From positions 16,466 through 80,465 of the forward strand of contig JAVBPM010000005.1 of NCBI GenBank assembly GCA_031549605.1: a DNA stretch of 64,000 nucleotides, given 5' to 3'. The stretch comes from WRAI01 sp031549605 (GTDB lineage: Bacteria; Bacillota; Clostridia; Oscillospirales; UBA929). A program made the position numbers and the translations under genes. Below the pieces are notes generated by a model. That model made no database searches. It saw only the letters and a list, made by a program, of their open reading frames with translations, and was not told where the DNA came from. Below, one piece after another: positions 1-8,516 of the stretch; positions within the stretch are counted from its first letter, which is position 1; each line of letters opens with the position of its first letter.

Positions 1-243
1 GCCAAGGGCCAGGACGCCAAACTGACGGCTGAGGTGCTGTTTGAATCCAAGTGTAAGGATGAAACGGGCGCTTGCATCGTGGTGCGCGCCGGCGATTTGT
101 GCTGTGACTGCTACGGCTATTACCGCGTCGTAACGTCCAAGGTGCCGTACGACGTCGACTGCGTCACCGTGCGCTTTACCGTCGACGGCTGCGACTGCCG
201 CGGCTATGTGCTGCTCGACGACGTTTCACTGACCGGCTGCTAA
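1..243 (+). CDS. C-terminal fragment of a probable secreted/surface protein
   Basis: Frame 1 is open from the window edge to a TAA at 241-243, giving 80 residues; the start lies upstream of the window. The fragment is Cys-rich and rich in beta-forming residues, and it ends in LLDDVSLTGC. A 'DDVSL' ending is common at the last strand of jelly-roll carbohydrate-binding modules, so a carbohydrate-binding or adhesin domain is plausible. This is inference from a short motif only, and no function is assigned. A strong terminator follows directly. Confidence 0.6.
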   Translation, partial: AKGQDAKLTAEVLFESKCKDETGACIVVRAGDLCCDCYGYYRVVTSKVPYDVDCVTVRFTVDGCDCRGYVLLDDVSLTGC

Positions 244-261
244 GTTGGAAAATCGGCGCAA

Positions 262-287
262 AAGCCCCTGATTTCAGGGGCTTTTTT
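262..287 (+). terminator. Rho-independent terminator
   Basis: AGCCCCTGA and TCAGGGGCT form a perfect stem with a 2-nt loop, followed by TTTTTT. It ends the unit of the truncated gene at the left edge. Confidence 0.9.
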
Positions 288-368
288 GCTGTTGAGCAAC
301 AGTTAAATATCTGCAACGAAAAAGGTTTTCCTTTTTTGGCTGTAGGGTGTACAATGGGCGGTGAGGTG

Positions 369-1643
369 ATGATTGTGGCTCGTAACACCCATCCCGATTG
401 GCTGCGGCTTGACAACGCCGCTAAAATTTATCCGGCCACGCGCACGGAGGAATGGAGTGCCGTGTTCCGGCTGGCTGTTGTGCTAAAGCGGGACATCGAC
501 GCCGAGTTGCTGAAACAGTCACTGGACGTCGCGGTGCGCCGGTTTCCGTCGCTCTATGTGCAGATGCGGCACGGCGCTTTTTGGTATTTTCTCGACCGTC
601 CGCCGGCGGGCATGGTTGTGCGTCCCGAGCCGGAGAGCATGCCACCCTGCCGGCCGTTACGCGACGCCGACGGCGTTGTGTTTCGCGTGCTGTACCACGG
701 GCCGCGGCTGTCGGTGGAGTTTTTTCATGTGTTGACCGACGGCTCGGGTGCGATGGAGTTTCTCAAGGCGCTGACGGCCGACTACCTGACGCGCTGCGGT
801 TTGCTGGACGAGCCGGTCAGCGGCGTGCTGTCGCTGCATGAGGATCCGCTGCCGCGTGAGTGGGAGGACAGCTTTGCCCGCTATGCCGACCCTGCCGCGC
901 ACGGCAGCCGCGCCGAGCCGCAGGCGTGGCAGGTGCCGGGCCAGCCGCTCAAGCAGCTGATGGTAACGCACGGTCTGTGCCCTGTTGCCGACATCAAGCG
1001 GGCCGCCAAGGCGATGGGCGTTACGATTACCGAGTACCTGACCGGTTTGCTGCTGACCATTTACAGCGGACAGAAAACCGATAACAGGCCGGTGAAAATT
1101 ATGATCCCGGTCAATTTGCGCAACTATTTCCCCTCGTTTACACTGCGTAATTTTTCGTCATATGTCAATGTTACGCAGGAGGAGGACACCGCTGATGTCG
1201 CTTCGGCCTGCCAATTGGCGCACCGTCAGCTGACCGAGCAGGCGCGCGCCGACGTGCTCAATCACCGCATGAGCCTCAACGTCAACAGCGAGCGCAATGT
1301 CTTTGTGCGCCTTGCACCGCTGCCGATTAAACGCCTTGTCCTCAAGGCCGCGTTTGCCATGTACGGCGAAAACTTATTTACCGCCTCGCTGTCAAATCTC
1401 GGATTGATTACGCTGCCGGAGGCGATGGGTCGGCACATTGAGCGCTTCGATTTCACGCTGGGCGCACCCTATAAAAATGCACACGCCTTTGCCGTTATCG
1501 GCTTTGGCGACACACTGACCATTACCGTCACCCGTACCATTCGTGAGTCGTGGGTCGAGCGCGCGCTTTTTTCGCAGCTGAGCGCCGCCGGCGTGCCGGT
1601 GTCTATTATTGCCAACCAGGAGGTGCTGCCTGATGAAGTGTAG
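369..1643 (+). CDS. Alcohol acetyltransferase-like (condensation-fold) acyltransferase
   Basis: About 424 residues from ATG 369, which follows a GGTGAGG-type ribosome site; TTG 336, ATG 354 and GTG 375 are alternative starts. The N-terminus WLRLDNAAKIYP and the HxxxDG motif HVLTDG (about residues 120-125) are those of the CoA-dependent acyltransferase/condensation superfamily, in the branch annotated as alcohol acetyltransferase in Firmicutes. His120 would be the catalytic base that passes an acyl group from a thioester to a hydroxyl. No signal peptide is visible, so it is probably cytoplasmic. It overlaps the next gene by 11 bp, so the two are co-translated. The real acceptor is unknown. Confidence 0.78.
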   Translation: MIVARNTHPDWLRLDNAAKIYPATRTEEWSAVFRLAVVLKRDIDAELLKQSLDVAVRRFPSLYVQMRHGAFWYFLDRPPAGMVVRPEPESMPPCRPLRDADGVVFRVLYHGPRLSVEFFHVLTDGSGAMEFLKALTADYLTRCGLLDEPVSGVLSLHEDPLPREWEDSFARYADPAAHGSRAEPQAWQVPGQPLKQLMVTHGLCPVADIKRAAKAMGVTITEYLTGLLLTIYSGQKTDNRPVKIMIPVNLRNYFPSFTLRNFSSYVNVTQEEDTADVASACQLAHRQLTEQARADVLNHRMSLNVNSERNVFVRLAPLPIKRLVLKAAFAMYGENLFTASLSNLGLITLPEAMGRHIERFDFTLGAPYKNAHAFAVIGFGDTLTITVTRTIRESWVERALFSQLSAAGVPVSIIANQEVLPDEV

Positions 1644-2286
1644 ACGATGCCAAGTTGAGATTTTATCGGGGCAACGGCGTTGTCCGCTGTGTCACGACGT
1701 GCTGACTGAAGCGGCCACGGAAAACACCGCCTACCCTGTCTATACGCTTAAAAAACAGCGCAGCGCCTTTTACCGTCGGCTGTTGCTCTTTGTGTCGCTG
1801 GCGGCTATTTTGGTCTGCTCGTTAATCAACATTCTGACCGGCGGACGGCTGTGGTCGATTTATGTCACGGCCAGTGTGCTCTGCTTCTGGCTGTTTATTG
1901 ACTTCTCCGCCTTTCAGCACAGCTGGCTGCGCGCGACGCTGCGCTGCACCTTCGCCGGTGCGCTGTTTGTCTTTGTCGTCGATGTGCTGGACGGGCATCT
2001 CGACTGGTCGTCGAGCTGGGTATTGCCGGCGGTATTCTTCAGCATTACGCTGCTGCTGACGGTTTTTATTATCGCCAAGCCGCTGCGGCTGCATGATTTT
2101 ATGTTTTATCTGCTAACGATGGCTTTCTTTGGGCTGGCGCTGGTTGTCGGCGGCATTGTCGGGCTGTTCTCGCCCGTGTTGCCCGCCTATATCGGCGCGG
2201 CGTATCAGCTGCTGACAATTCTGGCGCTGTCGGTGTTTAGCGACCGCTCGATGGGTTCTGAGCTGAAAAAACGGCTGCATATTTAA
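1633..2286 (+). CDS. DUF6320-like zinc-ribbon membrane protein
   Basis: The 217-residue protein starts at ATG 1633, 9 nt after AGGAGG. A further upstream start is possible, but the ribosome site favours this one. The N-terminus has two CxxC pairs (CRRC at residues 3-6, CPLC at 17-20), which make a small zinc ribbon. About six hydrophobic segments follow, from roughly residue 45 to the end. This architecture matches the DUF6320 family, which in Firmicutes commonly neighbours the acyltransferase found here just upstream. The overlap with that gene suggests a shared function in making or exporting an acylated envelope product. The molecular role is unknown. Confidence 0.75.
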   Translation: MKCRRCQVEILSGQRRCPLCHDVLTEAATENTAYPVYTLKKQRSAFYRRLLLFVSLAAILVCSLINILTGGRLWSIYVTASVLCFWLFIDFSAFQHSWLRATLRCTFAGALFVFVVDVLDGHLDWSSSWVLPAVFFSITLLLTVFIIAKPLRLHDFMFYLLTMAFFGLALVVGGIVGLFSPVLPAYIGAAYQLLTILALSVFSDRSMGSELKKRLHI

Positions 2287-2296
2287 TCGTTCGGAC

Positions 2297-2325
2297 TTGT
2301 CGAAAGCGGTCGCAACTGGTATACT
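2297..2325 (+). promoter_or_regulatory. Promoter of the M20 peptidase operon
   Basis: TTGTCG (2297-2302), a 17-bp spacer and TATACT (2320-2325). It lies just after the DUF6320 stop and about 20 bp before a GGAGGTG ribosome site. Confidence 0.75.
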
Positions 2326-2366
2326 GATAAGAAAAGTAGCGTTGGAGGTGTGTCCTCATAGAATAT

Positions 2367-3791
2367 GTGCTTTGGGGTGCCATAGCTGTCTTTACAGTAC
2401 TGGCCGTTTGGTTACTATTGAAAAAGCGGGTCGATCGCCTGCCGCGGCAGTATGGTGAGCTTTCAATTACGCTGCCGTCGCAGCAAACGATACAGCACGC
2501 CGCCGACAGCTTGTCGCTGATGGTGCGCTGTCCGACGGTCAGCGTGCCGGACGGCAAGGGCGACTTTGTCGCTTTTGACGTAATGCTGCGCTTTTTGAAG
2601 CTGGTTTACCCGCTTTGTTTCGCCAGAATGAAGCTCGATTTGGTCAATGATTACAGTATTATGCTGCACTGGAAGGGCAAGAACAGCAAGCTGGAGCCGC
2701 TGCTGTTTTGTGCCCATCTGGACGTTGTGCCGGCCGGTGAGGGCTGGTCGCACGACCCCTTTGGCGGCGACCAGTCGGGCGGCTATGTGCACGGACGCGG
2801 CACGCTCGACGTGAAGAGCGCGATGGTCTGTTTGCTGGAATCGGCGGAGCAGCTGCTGGCCGAGGGCTACACGCCGGAAAATGACATTTATTTTGCCTTT
2901 GGGCACGACGAGGAGATTGGCGGTCGCCATGGAGCGGCGGCTATGGCTCGGCGGTTTGCGCATCGCGGCCTGCGGTTTGCCATGGTGCTGGACGAGGGCG
3001 GCTTTTGCATGAAGCACGGCGAGCAGTATGTGGCGCAGGTGGGTGTGGCCGAAAAGGGCATGATGAACCTGCGGCTGTCCTGCCGCGACGACGGCGGTCA
3101 CGCCGCTACGCCGCCCAAGCACACAGCACTGGGCCGGCTGGCCGAGGCGATTAGCCGCATTGAAGCTTGCCAGCCCAAGCCGAGGCTGACGACATTGACA
3201 CGCGATTATTATACCGCCGTGGCGGCCACGCTGCCGCACAAGCAGCGGTTTTGGCTGGCCAACAGCCGGCTGTTTGGCCGGGCGCTGATCCGATCGCTGG
3301 CCACCGAACCGGCCGACAATGCGCTGCTGCGCACGACGGCGGTGCCGACGGTAGCACAGGGCGGGGACACGCCTAACGTACTGCCGCGCACGGCTGAGGC
3401 GGTTGTCAATGTCCGGCTGTTGACCGGCGACAGCAGTCAGCATTTCCTCGACTATATCAAGCGGCTGACCTCTGATTTGCGCGTGGAAATCAACGTGCTG
3501 CGCGCGCAGGAGCCGAGTTTGGTTTCGCGTTACAACGATCGCGTCTTTTTTCAGCTGACCGAGTCAATTCAAGATGTGCTGGGGCCGGTTACGGTGGCGC
3601 CCTACCTGATGGCCGGGGCCACCGACGCCTCGAAGTACGAGCAGCTGAGCTATCACACCTATCGCTATTGTCCCTTTGTGCTGTCCAAGGCCAATCACGC
3701 CACCATTCATGCCGCCAACGAGCGTATTCAAGACAAGGCGCTGGGTTGCGCCGTGCTGTTCTATCGCTCGTTGATGAGTAAAACATGGTAA
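2367..3791 (+). CDS. M20-family metallopeptidase (PM20D1/carboxypeptidase-like)
   Basis: 474 residues if GTG 2367 is used. The N-terminus is a membrane anchor (residues 2-19), then an M20 catalytic domain: HLD (H117, D119), the bridging Asp in GRGTLDVK (about D148) and the catalytic Glu pair in GHDEEIGG (about 182-183). The dimerisation lid domain occupies roughly residues 220-330. It probably hydrolyses N-acyl amino acids or small peptides at the membrane, using two zinc ions. The good ribosome site GGAGGTG (2344-2350) is 16 nt from GTG 2367 but 7 nt from an in-frame ATA at 2358, so the true start is uncertain. The gene overlaps its downstream neighbour. Confidence 0.88.
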   Translation: MLWGAIAVFTVLAVWLLLKKRVDRLPRQYGELSITLPSQQTIQHAADSLSLMVRCPTVSVPDGKGDFVAFDVMLRFLKLVYPLCFARMKLDLVNDYSIMLHWKGKNSKLEPLLFCAHLDVVPAGEGWSHDPFGGDQSGGYVHGRGTLDVKSAMVCLLESAEQLLAEGYTPENDIYFAFGHDEEIGGRHGAAAMARRFAHRGLRFAMVLDEGGFCMKHGEQYVAQVGVAEKGMMNLRLSCRDDGGHAATPPKHTALGRLAEAISRIEACQPKPRLTTLTRDYYTAVAATLPHKQRFWLANSRLFGRALIRSLATEPADNALLRTTAVPTVAQGGDTPNVLPRTAEAVVNVRLLTGDSSQHFLDYIKRLTSDLRVEINVLRAQEPSLVSRYNDRVFFQLTESIQDVLGPVTVAPYLMAGATDASKYEQLSYHTYRYCPFVLSKANHATIHAANERIQDKALGCAVLFYRSLMSKTW

Positions 3792-4618
3792 ACGCCCGCA
3801 GCAACGCCGCCGAAGCCGTCGGACTGACGCTACAGGCGTCGGGCGCAGTCAAAGCGGCTACCGTGTCGCTCGGTGCTTTGGCGCTGAGTCAACGGCGTCT
3901 CGACGCGTTGGCGCGCAAAGCTGGCGGCGTCAACAGCGTTTTGGTTGCCGCGTTTCCCTACTATGCCGGCCCGCGTGACCTGCCTATGTCTCTTTACGCA
4001 CAGGGCCTTGACTATGTACCGGTGCTGACGGCGCGCATGGAGCGCGCGGTTGAAGCGCTGGCACGCCGCTGGCCGTCGGCTTTTTTTGCCGCGCTGCCGG
4101 AGGGCTCGCCGCTGCCTATTGTGGAGGTTGCGTATCGCGCCGGGCTGGCGCTCAAGGGCAAGAACGGACTGGCGATTGTACCGCCCTATGGCAGTCTTAT
4201 TTTTCTCAGCGCACTGGTGTCCGACATGGACTGGTCGGCGCTGTTGCCGCCGTCTACGGTGTGCAGTGACAGCTGTCGTGCCTGCCTGTCCGCCTGTCCG
4301 ACCGGCGCCTTGCTATCCGACGGGCTGGATCGAGGTCGCTGTCTGTCCTATATCAGCCAGCGCTGGCAGGCGACGCCCGAGCAGCTGGCGCTGCTGGAAA
4401 AAGACCCGACTCTCTGGGGCTGTGACCGCTGTCAGCTGTGCTGCCCGCACAACCATGCACCCGCGCTGTCGCCTTATCCCGAGTTTACCGCGTCGCTGCT
4501 GCCGCCGGTCATTGACGCCGATGCGCTGGTGGGACGCGCCTGCAATAAGCACGGCCTGGCACTGTTGCAACGCAACGCCGAGCTGGGCGGCTTTCACCAC
4601 ATTAAAGGAGATTCTTGA
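3785..4618 (+). CDS. QueG-like double-[4Fe-4S] protein (epoxyqueuosine reductase family)
   Basis: 277 residues, shorter than typical QueG. It has the family's double ferredoxin cluster: C160, C164, C167, C171 (CxxxCxxCxxxCP), C186, then CDRCQLCC at 213-220. The cobalamin-side motifs YAQGLDY (about 71-77) and AGLALKGKNGL (about 119-129) are also recognisable. QueG reduces epoxyqueuosine to queuosine in tRNA. In the segment that normally carries the catalytic Asp (D-x-x-P-x-x-E before the AGL-GKN motif) this protein has S-P-L-P-I-V-E, so the acid seems to be missing. It may therefore be a related reductase with another substrate. The start overlaps the end of the M20 gene. Confidence 0.78.
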   Translation: MVNARSNAAEAVGLTLQASGAVKAATVSLGALALSQRRLDALARKAGGVNSVLVAAFPYYAGPRDLPMSLYAQGLDYVPVLTARMERAVEALARRWPSAFFAALPEGSPLPIVEVAYRAGLALKGKNGLAIVPPYGSLIFLSALVSDMDWSALLPPSTVCSDSCRACLSACPTGALLSDGLDRGRCLSYISQRWQATPEQLALLEKDPTLWGCDRCQLCCPHNHAPALSPYPEFTASLLPPVIDADALVGRACNKHGLALLQRNAELGGFHHIKGDS

Positions 4619-4620
4619 CC

Positions 4621-5979
4621 ATGACGCGTTCTACAAAACTGCTCGGTCTACTACTGGCAGTCGTGCTGCTGGCTTCACTGCTGCCCTCGGCGTTGGCCGC
4701 TTCCAAGCCGGTGCCCGTCGTTTACATTAATAGTGCTGCGATTGCTGTGGCACGTGACACTATACCGGTGGTGCAGGACAAGGCCGCCTATGGTTCGGCG
4801 GCGTTGCTGTCGTCGTTGGGCACGTTGCATTGCAATAGTAAGGAAAGTGACAACATGCTGTCGCTGACCGACGCTGTCGGCAATTGGATGGTGTTTGCGC
4901 TGGACGACGGCTATGTCTACACCACCGATAACCGCAACCTGTCTAAGTGCAAGCTGGTTAAGCAGGAGGGCACCTACTACCTGCCGCTGGCTGAAATCTG
5001 TAAATTCTTTGGTTACTATTACGAACTGTATACCGGCTCGTTTGGCGCGGCGGTGCTGATTGACACCACCACTACGGAACCAGCGTCGACCGAATTGGCG
5101 GCACTCAAGCAGCGCGCAGTAGCCGAGGTGCCTGTGTTGGTACGCGCGTATCAGGACGGAGCGACCGCTCCCAGCGCCAATCCGACAGCGCCGCCTTCGG
5201 GCACGCCGACGACATCGCGTGTGACGCTGCCGCCGGTGATTCCTTCGGCCGGCAGCTACACCAGCCGACCCACGCCCACAGCAAGCCAGCCCACCGACGG
5301 CAGTGGAACGACCGAAGTCTCGCCGACGCCCAAGCCCATGACCACCAAGGTTATTTATCTGACCATTGACGACGGCCCCAGCCAGTATACCCATGCCATT
5401 CTGGACGTGCTGGACCAGCACGGCGCGAAAGCCACCTTCTTTATGCAGGGCTGCTATTATGAGGACGGCGACGACGCCCTGCGCCGCATTGTCGGCAGCG
5501 GGCACGCCTACGGGCTGCACAGCTATACGCACTCCGAGAGCAAGTTTTACGCCTCGCCCGAGGCTATGATCGGTGAACTGAACCAGTGCAACGACTTGAT
5601 GCGCGCCATCGCCGTTACGCGCTCGCGCTTGGTGCGAACGCCCTATGGCTCCGATCCCTATTTTTCACCCGGGGCTAAGAAACACCGCCCGGGCCAGCGC
5701 GAGGCGATGAACAACGCCGGCTTCCGCTATTGGGACTGGGATATCGACTCCAACGACTGGCGCTTCAAAAAGGATCAGGGCGCTGAGGTGGGGCAGGGCA
5801 TTATTAACCAGCTGAAGAACCACGATTTTTCTTCGCCGGCAATCGTGCTTTTCCATGAAAAATCGTTTACCGCCGGCTTTTTGCCTGCCGTGTTGGCATA
5901 CGGCAAAAGCATTGGCGCCGAGTTCCGCGCCATTACCGATGTTGACTCGCCCTATAACTACCAGCGCGATCGAACGTAA
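4621..5979 (+). CDS. Exported polysaccharide deacetylase (NodB domain)
   Basis: ATG 4621 follows AAAGGAG by 13 nt; TTG 4615 is an alternative. A signal peptide ends near ALAA (about residue 27). Residues about 30-150 resemble a copper-amine-oxidase-N-like/stalk domain. A Pro/Thr/Ser-rich linker (about 180-240) leads to a NodB domain: TIDDGPS (about 248), HSYTH (metal His about 300 and 304), RTPYG, the DSNDW motif and the C-terminal IVLFHE. All five NodB motifs are present, so it is probably an active metal-dependent deacetylase of peptidoglycan or another surface glycan. It is the last gene of the M20-QueG-like operon. Confidence 0.88.
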   Translation: MTRSTKLLGLLLAVVLLASLLPSALAASKPVPVVYINSAAIAVARDTIPVVQDKAAYGSAALLSSLGTLHCNSKESDNMLSLTDAVGNWMVFALDDGYVYTTDNRNLSKCKLVKQEGTYYLPLAEICKFFGYYYELYTGSFGAAVLIDTTTTEPASTELAALKQRAVAEVPVLVRAYQDGATAPSANPTAPPSGTPTTSRVTLPPVIPSAGSYTSRPTPTASQPTDGSGTTEVSPTPKPMTTKVIYLTIDDGPSQYTHAILDVLDQHGAKATFFMQGCYYEDGDDALRRIVGSGHAYGLHSYTHSESKFYASPEAMIGELNQCNDLMRAIAVTRSRLVRTPYGSDPYFSPGAKKHRPGQREAMNNAGFRYWDWDIDSNDWRFKKDQGAEVGQGIINQLKNHDFSSPAIVLFHEKSFTAGFLPAVLAYGKSIGAEFRAITDVDSPYNYQRDRT

Positions 5980-5987
5980 AAAAGGGG

Positions 5988-6016
5988 TTGCATCTTTTGC
6001 GCCGGTGTGCTACAAT
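5988..6016 (+). promoter_or_regulatory. Promoter of tRNA-His
   Basis: TTGCAT (5988-5993), a 17-bp spacer and TACAAT (6011-6016), about 30 bp before the mature 5' end. Confidence 0.75.
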
Positions 6017-6045
6017 ACACTGCGCGCGGGCAAGAGTACCTATGT

Positions 6046-6123
6046 GGTGGGTGTGGCTTAGCTGGTTAAAGCACCAGATTGTGGTTCTGGGGATCGCCGG
6101 TTCGAATCCGGTCACCCACCCCA
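6046..6123 (+). tRNA. tRNA-His (GTG)
   Basis: A full cloverleaf can be drawn: acceptor GTGGGTG/CACCCAC, D stem GCTT/AAGC, anticodon loop TTGTGGT (anticodon GTG) and T arm GCCGG-TTCGAAT-CCGGT. The extra G-1 (6046) faces discriminator C, the hallmark of tRNA-His, and CCA is encoded (6121-6123). Confidence 0.96.
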
Positions 6124-6163
6124 ACTTTTCTTGCGTTCAGGACGTCGACACGCCGAAAGGATG

Positions 6164-6239
6164 GGACGTCCGCCAAGTCGGTAGGGCACTAGGCTTTGAA
6201 TCTGGCCTTTTGCAGATTCAAATCCTGCCGAGACGTCCA
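6164..6239 (+). tRNA. tRNA-Gln-like gene (TTG), probably degenerate
   Basis: It resembles the intact tRNA-Gln at 9004: CGCCAAGTCGGTA D arm, anticodon loop CTTTGAA (TTG), T loop ATTCAAAT. It differs by an extra C before the D stem, a mismatch closing the T stem, and three extra bases (CGA) between T stem and acceptor. The 3' end reads AAGAG with no CCA. The acceptor GGACGTC/GACGTCC pairs perfectly, so the gene may still be transcribed with the preceding tRNA-His. It could be a decaying duplicate or a divergent functional tRNA. Confidence 0.6.
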
Positions 6240-6250
6240 AGAGCAAATCA

Positions 6251-6294
6251 AATCGGACAAACCCTTGGAGAAACAGGGCTTGTCCGATTTTTTT
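6251..6294 (+). terminator. Terminator of the tRNA-His/tRNA-Gln-like unit
   Basis: AATCGGACAA pairs with TTGTCCGATT; an inner ACCCT/AGGGC pairing extends the stem. It is followed by a run of seven T. Confidence 0.92.
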
Positions 6295-6361
6295 GCACAA
6301 TAGTCGCTGATAAAAAAAAGTGCGTCAGGTATTTGCCAAATTGAACTGTCAAAATACATTA

Positions 6362-6414
6362 CACAAAACAAAAGGACACGAGCTACCGCCACATTAACAG
6401 CGGGCTCGTGTCCT
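6362..6414 (-). terminator. Terminator of the SLH-protein gene
   Basis: AGGACACGAGC (6373-6383) pairs with GCTCGTGTCCT (6404-6414). On the minus strand it is followed by TTTTGTTTTGTG. It lies about 60 bp past the stop of the SLH gene. Confidence 0.85.
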
Positions 6415-6473
6415 GTTTGTTATATCATGCTATAACACTCCGGTGTATTGCTATCTCTGTACTGCGGCAAGCC

Positions 6474-8516
6474 TCAAGTAGCATCGCTCACGCTGAACCG
6501 CTCGCTTATTCTCTGGACAACAGCAGCAACTTCACTGCGACGAGTGTCGTTAACCGGAGCAAATGTACCATTGCTGCCGACCATCAGCTTTTCAGCGATA
6601 ACCCACTGCACAGCAGGTTTGGCCCAGTTGCTCACCTTGCCGGCATCCTTGAACGTACTCAAATCATCCCGCGCGGTAATATCGGCACCTTTGAACCGGG
6701 CGTATCTTTGCATAATGGCGGCCATCTGTTCACGGGTTACGACACGGTCGGGGCGGAAGGTCTCGGCGCTGAAGCCAACAACAATGCCTTTTTCAGCCGC
6801 CCAGTCAACGGCAACGTCGTAGTAAGCGCCGGCTGTGACATCGGTGAAGGTACAGGATGTATTCGCTGCAGGCTTGCCCTCCATGCGCCACAAGATGGTA
6901 ACAAACATGGCACGGGTGGTGCCGACTGTCGGCGAGAACTTGTCAGCGGAGGTGCCCGCCATGAAGTCGTTTTGGAAGCAGAAGTCTACATTGGCGGCAA
7001 ACCAAGCGTTTGCAGGTACGTCGATGAAGACGTGCAGTTTTTTCAACAGCGCATTGCAGTTGGCTATGGCATCTTTAACTGCACTGATTTCGGCAGCGGT
7101 CAGGTTGCCCGTATGGTCTTTCAGCAGCGCCTTGTAGGCAGCCAGCGCAGTGTTAATGTCGTCGCGGTCGTCCTCTGTTACCGTTTCCTTGGTCAAGCCG
7201 CTGACTGCTTCGTCGGCTTTGGTGACTTCGACTTTAACGCGACCCAAGACGTCCAGCAAATCCTCACACTTGTCCAGGCCAGCCTGCAATGCAGCCAATT
7301 CTTCTTCGGTCGCATCGGTAGTGTCCAACGCTTTGAGTGCGGCGTCCACACGCTCAATGGTGGCCTTGTCCATAGATTTAACATTAAGCTCGGTCAAGTC
7401 TTTGATACTGGCGAGAATGCTGTTGATATCCAGCGAATTGCGGATGTCATCCAGCGAGCTCTCCACATCGGGGTCCAGGCTCGAGTAGTAGTTGAAACTC
7501 GTCGAAGCGGAGGCCGCAATGCTTTGGAGGTTAAACGTAATGGCAATCGCACTATCCTCCAGGCTGTAGCCGTTCAAATCAGCAGCGGCCAGTTGCTCTT
7601 GCGTCAATGCAATGGCTTCTTCAGCTGCCTGCGTGGGCAAACCTTCGGTAGTTTCTGTCCACAACCCGTCTATGTAAGCCGATGTCGGCGCAAAAGCAAC
7701 ACCGTGTGAAACGCGCGCCCTGTTGTCAAATGCGATAAAAAACATACCGTCGAGCGTAGTATTGCCGCGTGCGACAACCATGGCGAAGTTCGACGTTGAA
7801 CCGGCTACATCGGAAACCGGGTTGCAGATCACCTTGTTGTATGTTTCGTAGTTATTTGTCGGTTTGTAGTCCTGATCGGGATCAAAGCTGCGCATAAAGC
7901 GAACATTCTCGACCGCTGCGCTGCCCTGATTGGTAACAACCACCTGAGTATCGTAATAACTGTCGTTAACGCCAAAGGAGTATGTAAGTTCTACCTTAAC
8001 ATTCTCGGCGGTAATGCCGGTGGTCACTGCCTTCAGCAAGTCCTTTGACGTGTCTGACGCGTCAACAGTTGTCGGCTGCTGAATGGCCGTACCCGGCCAA
8101 GCCGCTCCGTTTCTATCCGCGAGCGGATAGTTGTAAGTAGTGGCGCCGATTTGATATGTCAAAACCCAGCGCTCTTCCGGTGTCCCCGGTAAAAAGAAAT
8201 CGCCCGTGGTTGGCGCATTGCCAATATTCCACCCGTCGCCGTCGGACACTAACCCCAGGCCTTTGTACGCCATGTCTCTGTGAAAGCTGGCATCGGTCGG
8301 CGCGACTTGCGTACCGAACGAACCACCTTTACTGACGCCGACTTCGATGTAGTTGCCGCCCAAAAAGACGTCGCCGGTAGTGGCATTGTACTCGCTGCGT
8401 GCTCCGGGAAGTGTTCCTTCTTCGGCCCTTGCCGAAGTGAGTGGCCCGATTGCGACAGACAGCGCCAACGCTGTCGTCAGCATGGTTGAGATGCCTTTTG
8501 TTGAAAACAGTTTCAT
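6474..8516 (-). CDS. S-layer homology (SLH) domain surface protein
   Basis: 680 residues from the ATG at 8516, which follows AAAGGAG by 9 nt; a longer open frame to 8687 lacks a ribosome site. The signal peptide runs to about residue 30 (TSARAEEG). Residues about 30-400 form a large domain with GGNYIEVGVSKGGSFGT near its start, seen in Gram-positive surface proteins but of unknown function. A helical stretch (about 400-490) follows, and then three SLH repeats (about 495-680: FIDVPANAWFA, FTDVTAGAYYDVA, FKDAGKVSNWA). SLH repeats bind pyruvylated secondary wall polymers, so the protein is anchored outside the cell. It has its own terminator and a long leader with inverted repeats. Confidence 0.9.
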   Translation of the reverse strand: MKLFSTKGISTMLTTALALSVAIGPLTSARAEEGTLPGARSEYNATTGDVFLGGNYIEVGVSKGGSFGTQVAPTDASFHRDMAYKGLGLVSDGDGWNIGNAPTTGDFFLPGTPEERWVLTYQIGATTYNYPLADRNGAAWPGTAIQQPTTVDASDTSKDLLKAVTTGITAENVKVELTYSFGVNDSYYDTQVVVTNQGSAAVENVRFMRSFDPDQDYKPTNNYETYNKVICNPVSDVAGSTSNFAMVVARGNTTLDGMFFIAFDNRARVSHGVAFAPTSAYIDGLWTETTEGLPTQAAEEAIALTQEQLAAADLNGYSLEDSAIAITFNLQSIAASASTSFNYYSSLDPDVESSLDDIRNSLDINSILASIKDLTELNVKSMDKATIERVDAALKALDTTDATEEELAALQAGLDKCEDLLDVLGRVKVEVTKADEAVSGLTKETVTEDDRDDINTALAAYKALLKDHTGNLTAAEISAVKDAIANCNALLKKLHVFIDVPANAWFAANVDFCFQNDFMAGTSADKFSPTVGTTRAMFVTILWRMEGKPAANTSCTFTDVTAGAYYDVAVDWAAEKGIVVGFSAETFRPDRVVTREQMAAIMQRYARFKGADITARDDLSTFKDAGKVSNWAKPAVQWVIAEKLMVGSNGTFAPVNDTRRSEVAAVVQRISERFSVSDAT

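Noticed and set aside
6408..7709. 433-codon plus-strand ORF opposite the SLH gene
   Set aside because: Antisense to the SLH repeats with no own ribosome site; composition reflects the complementary coding strand.
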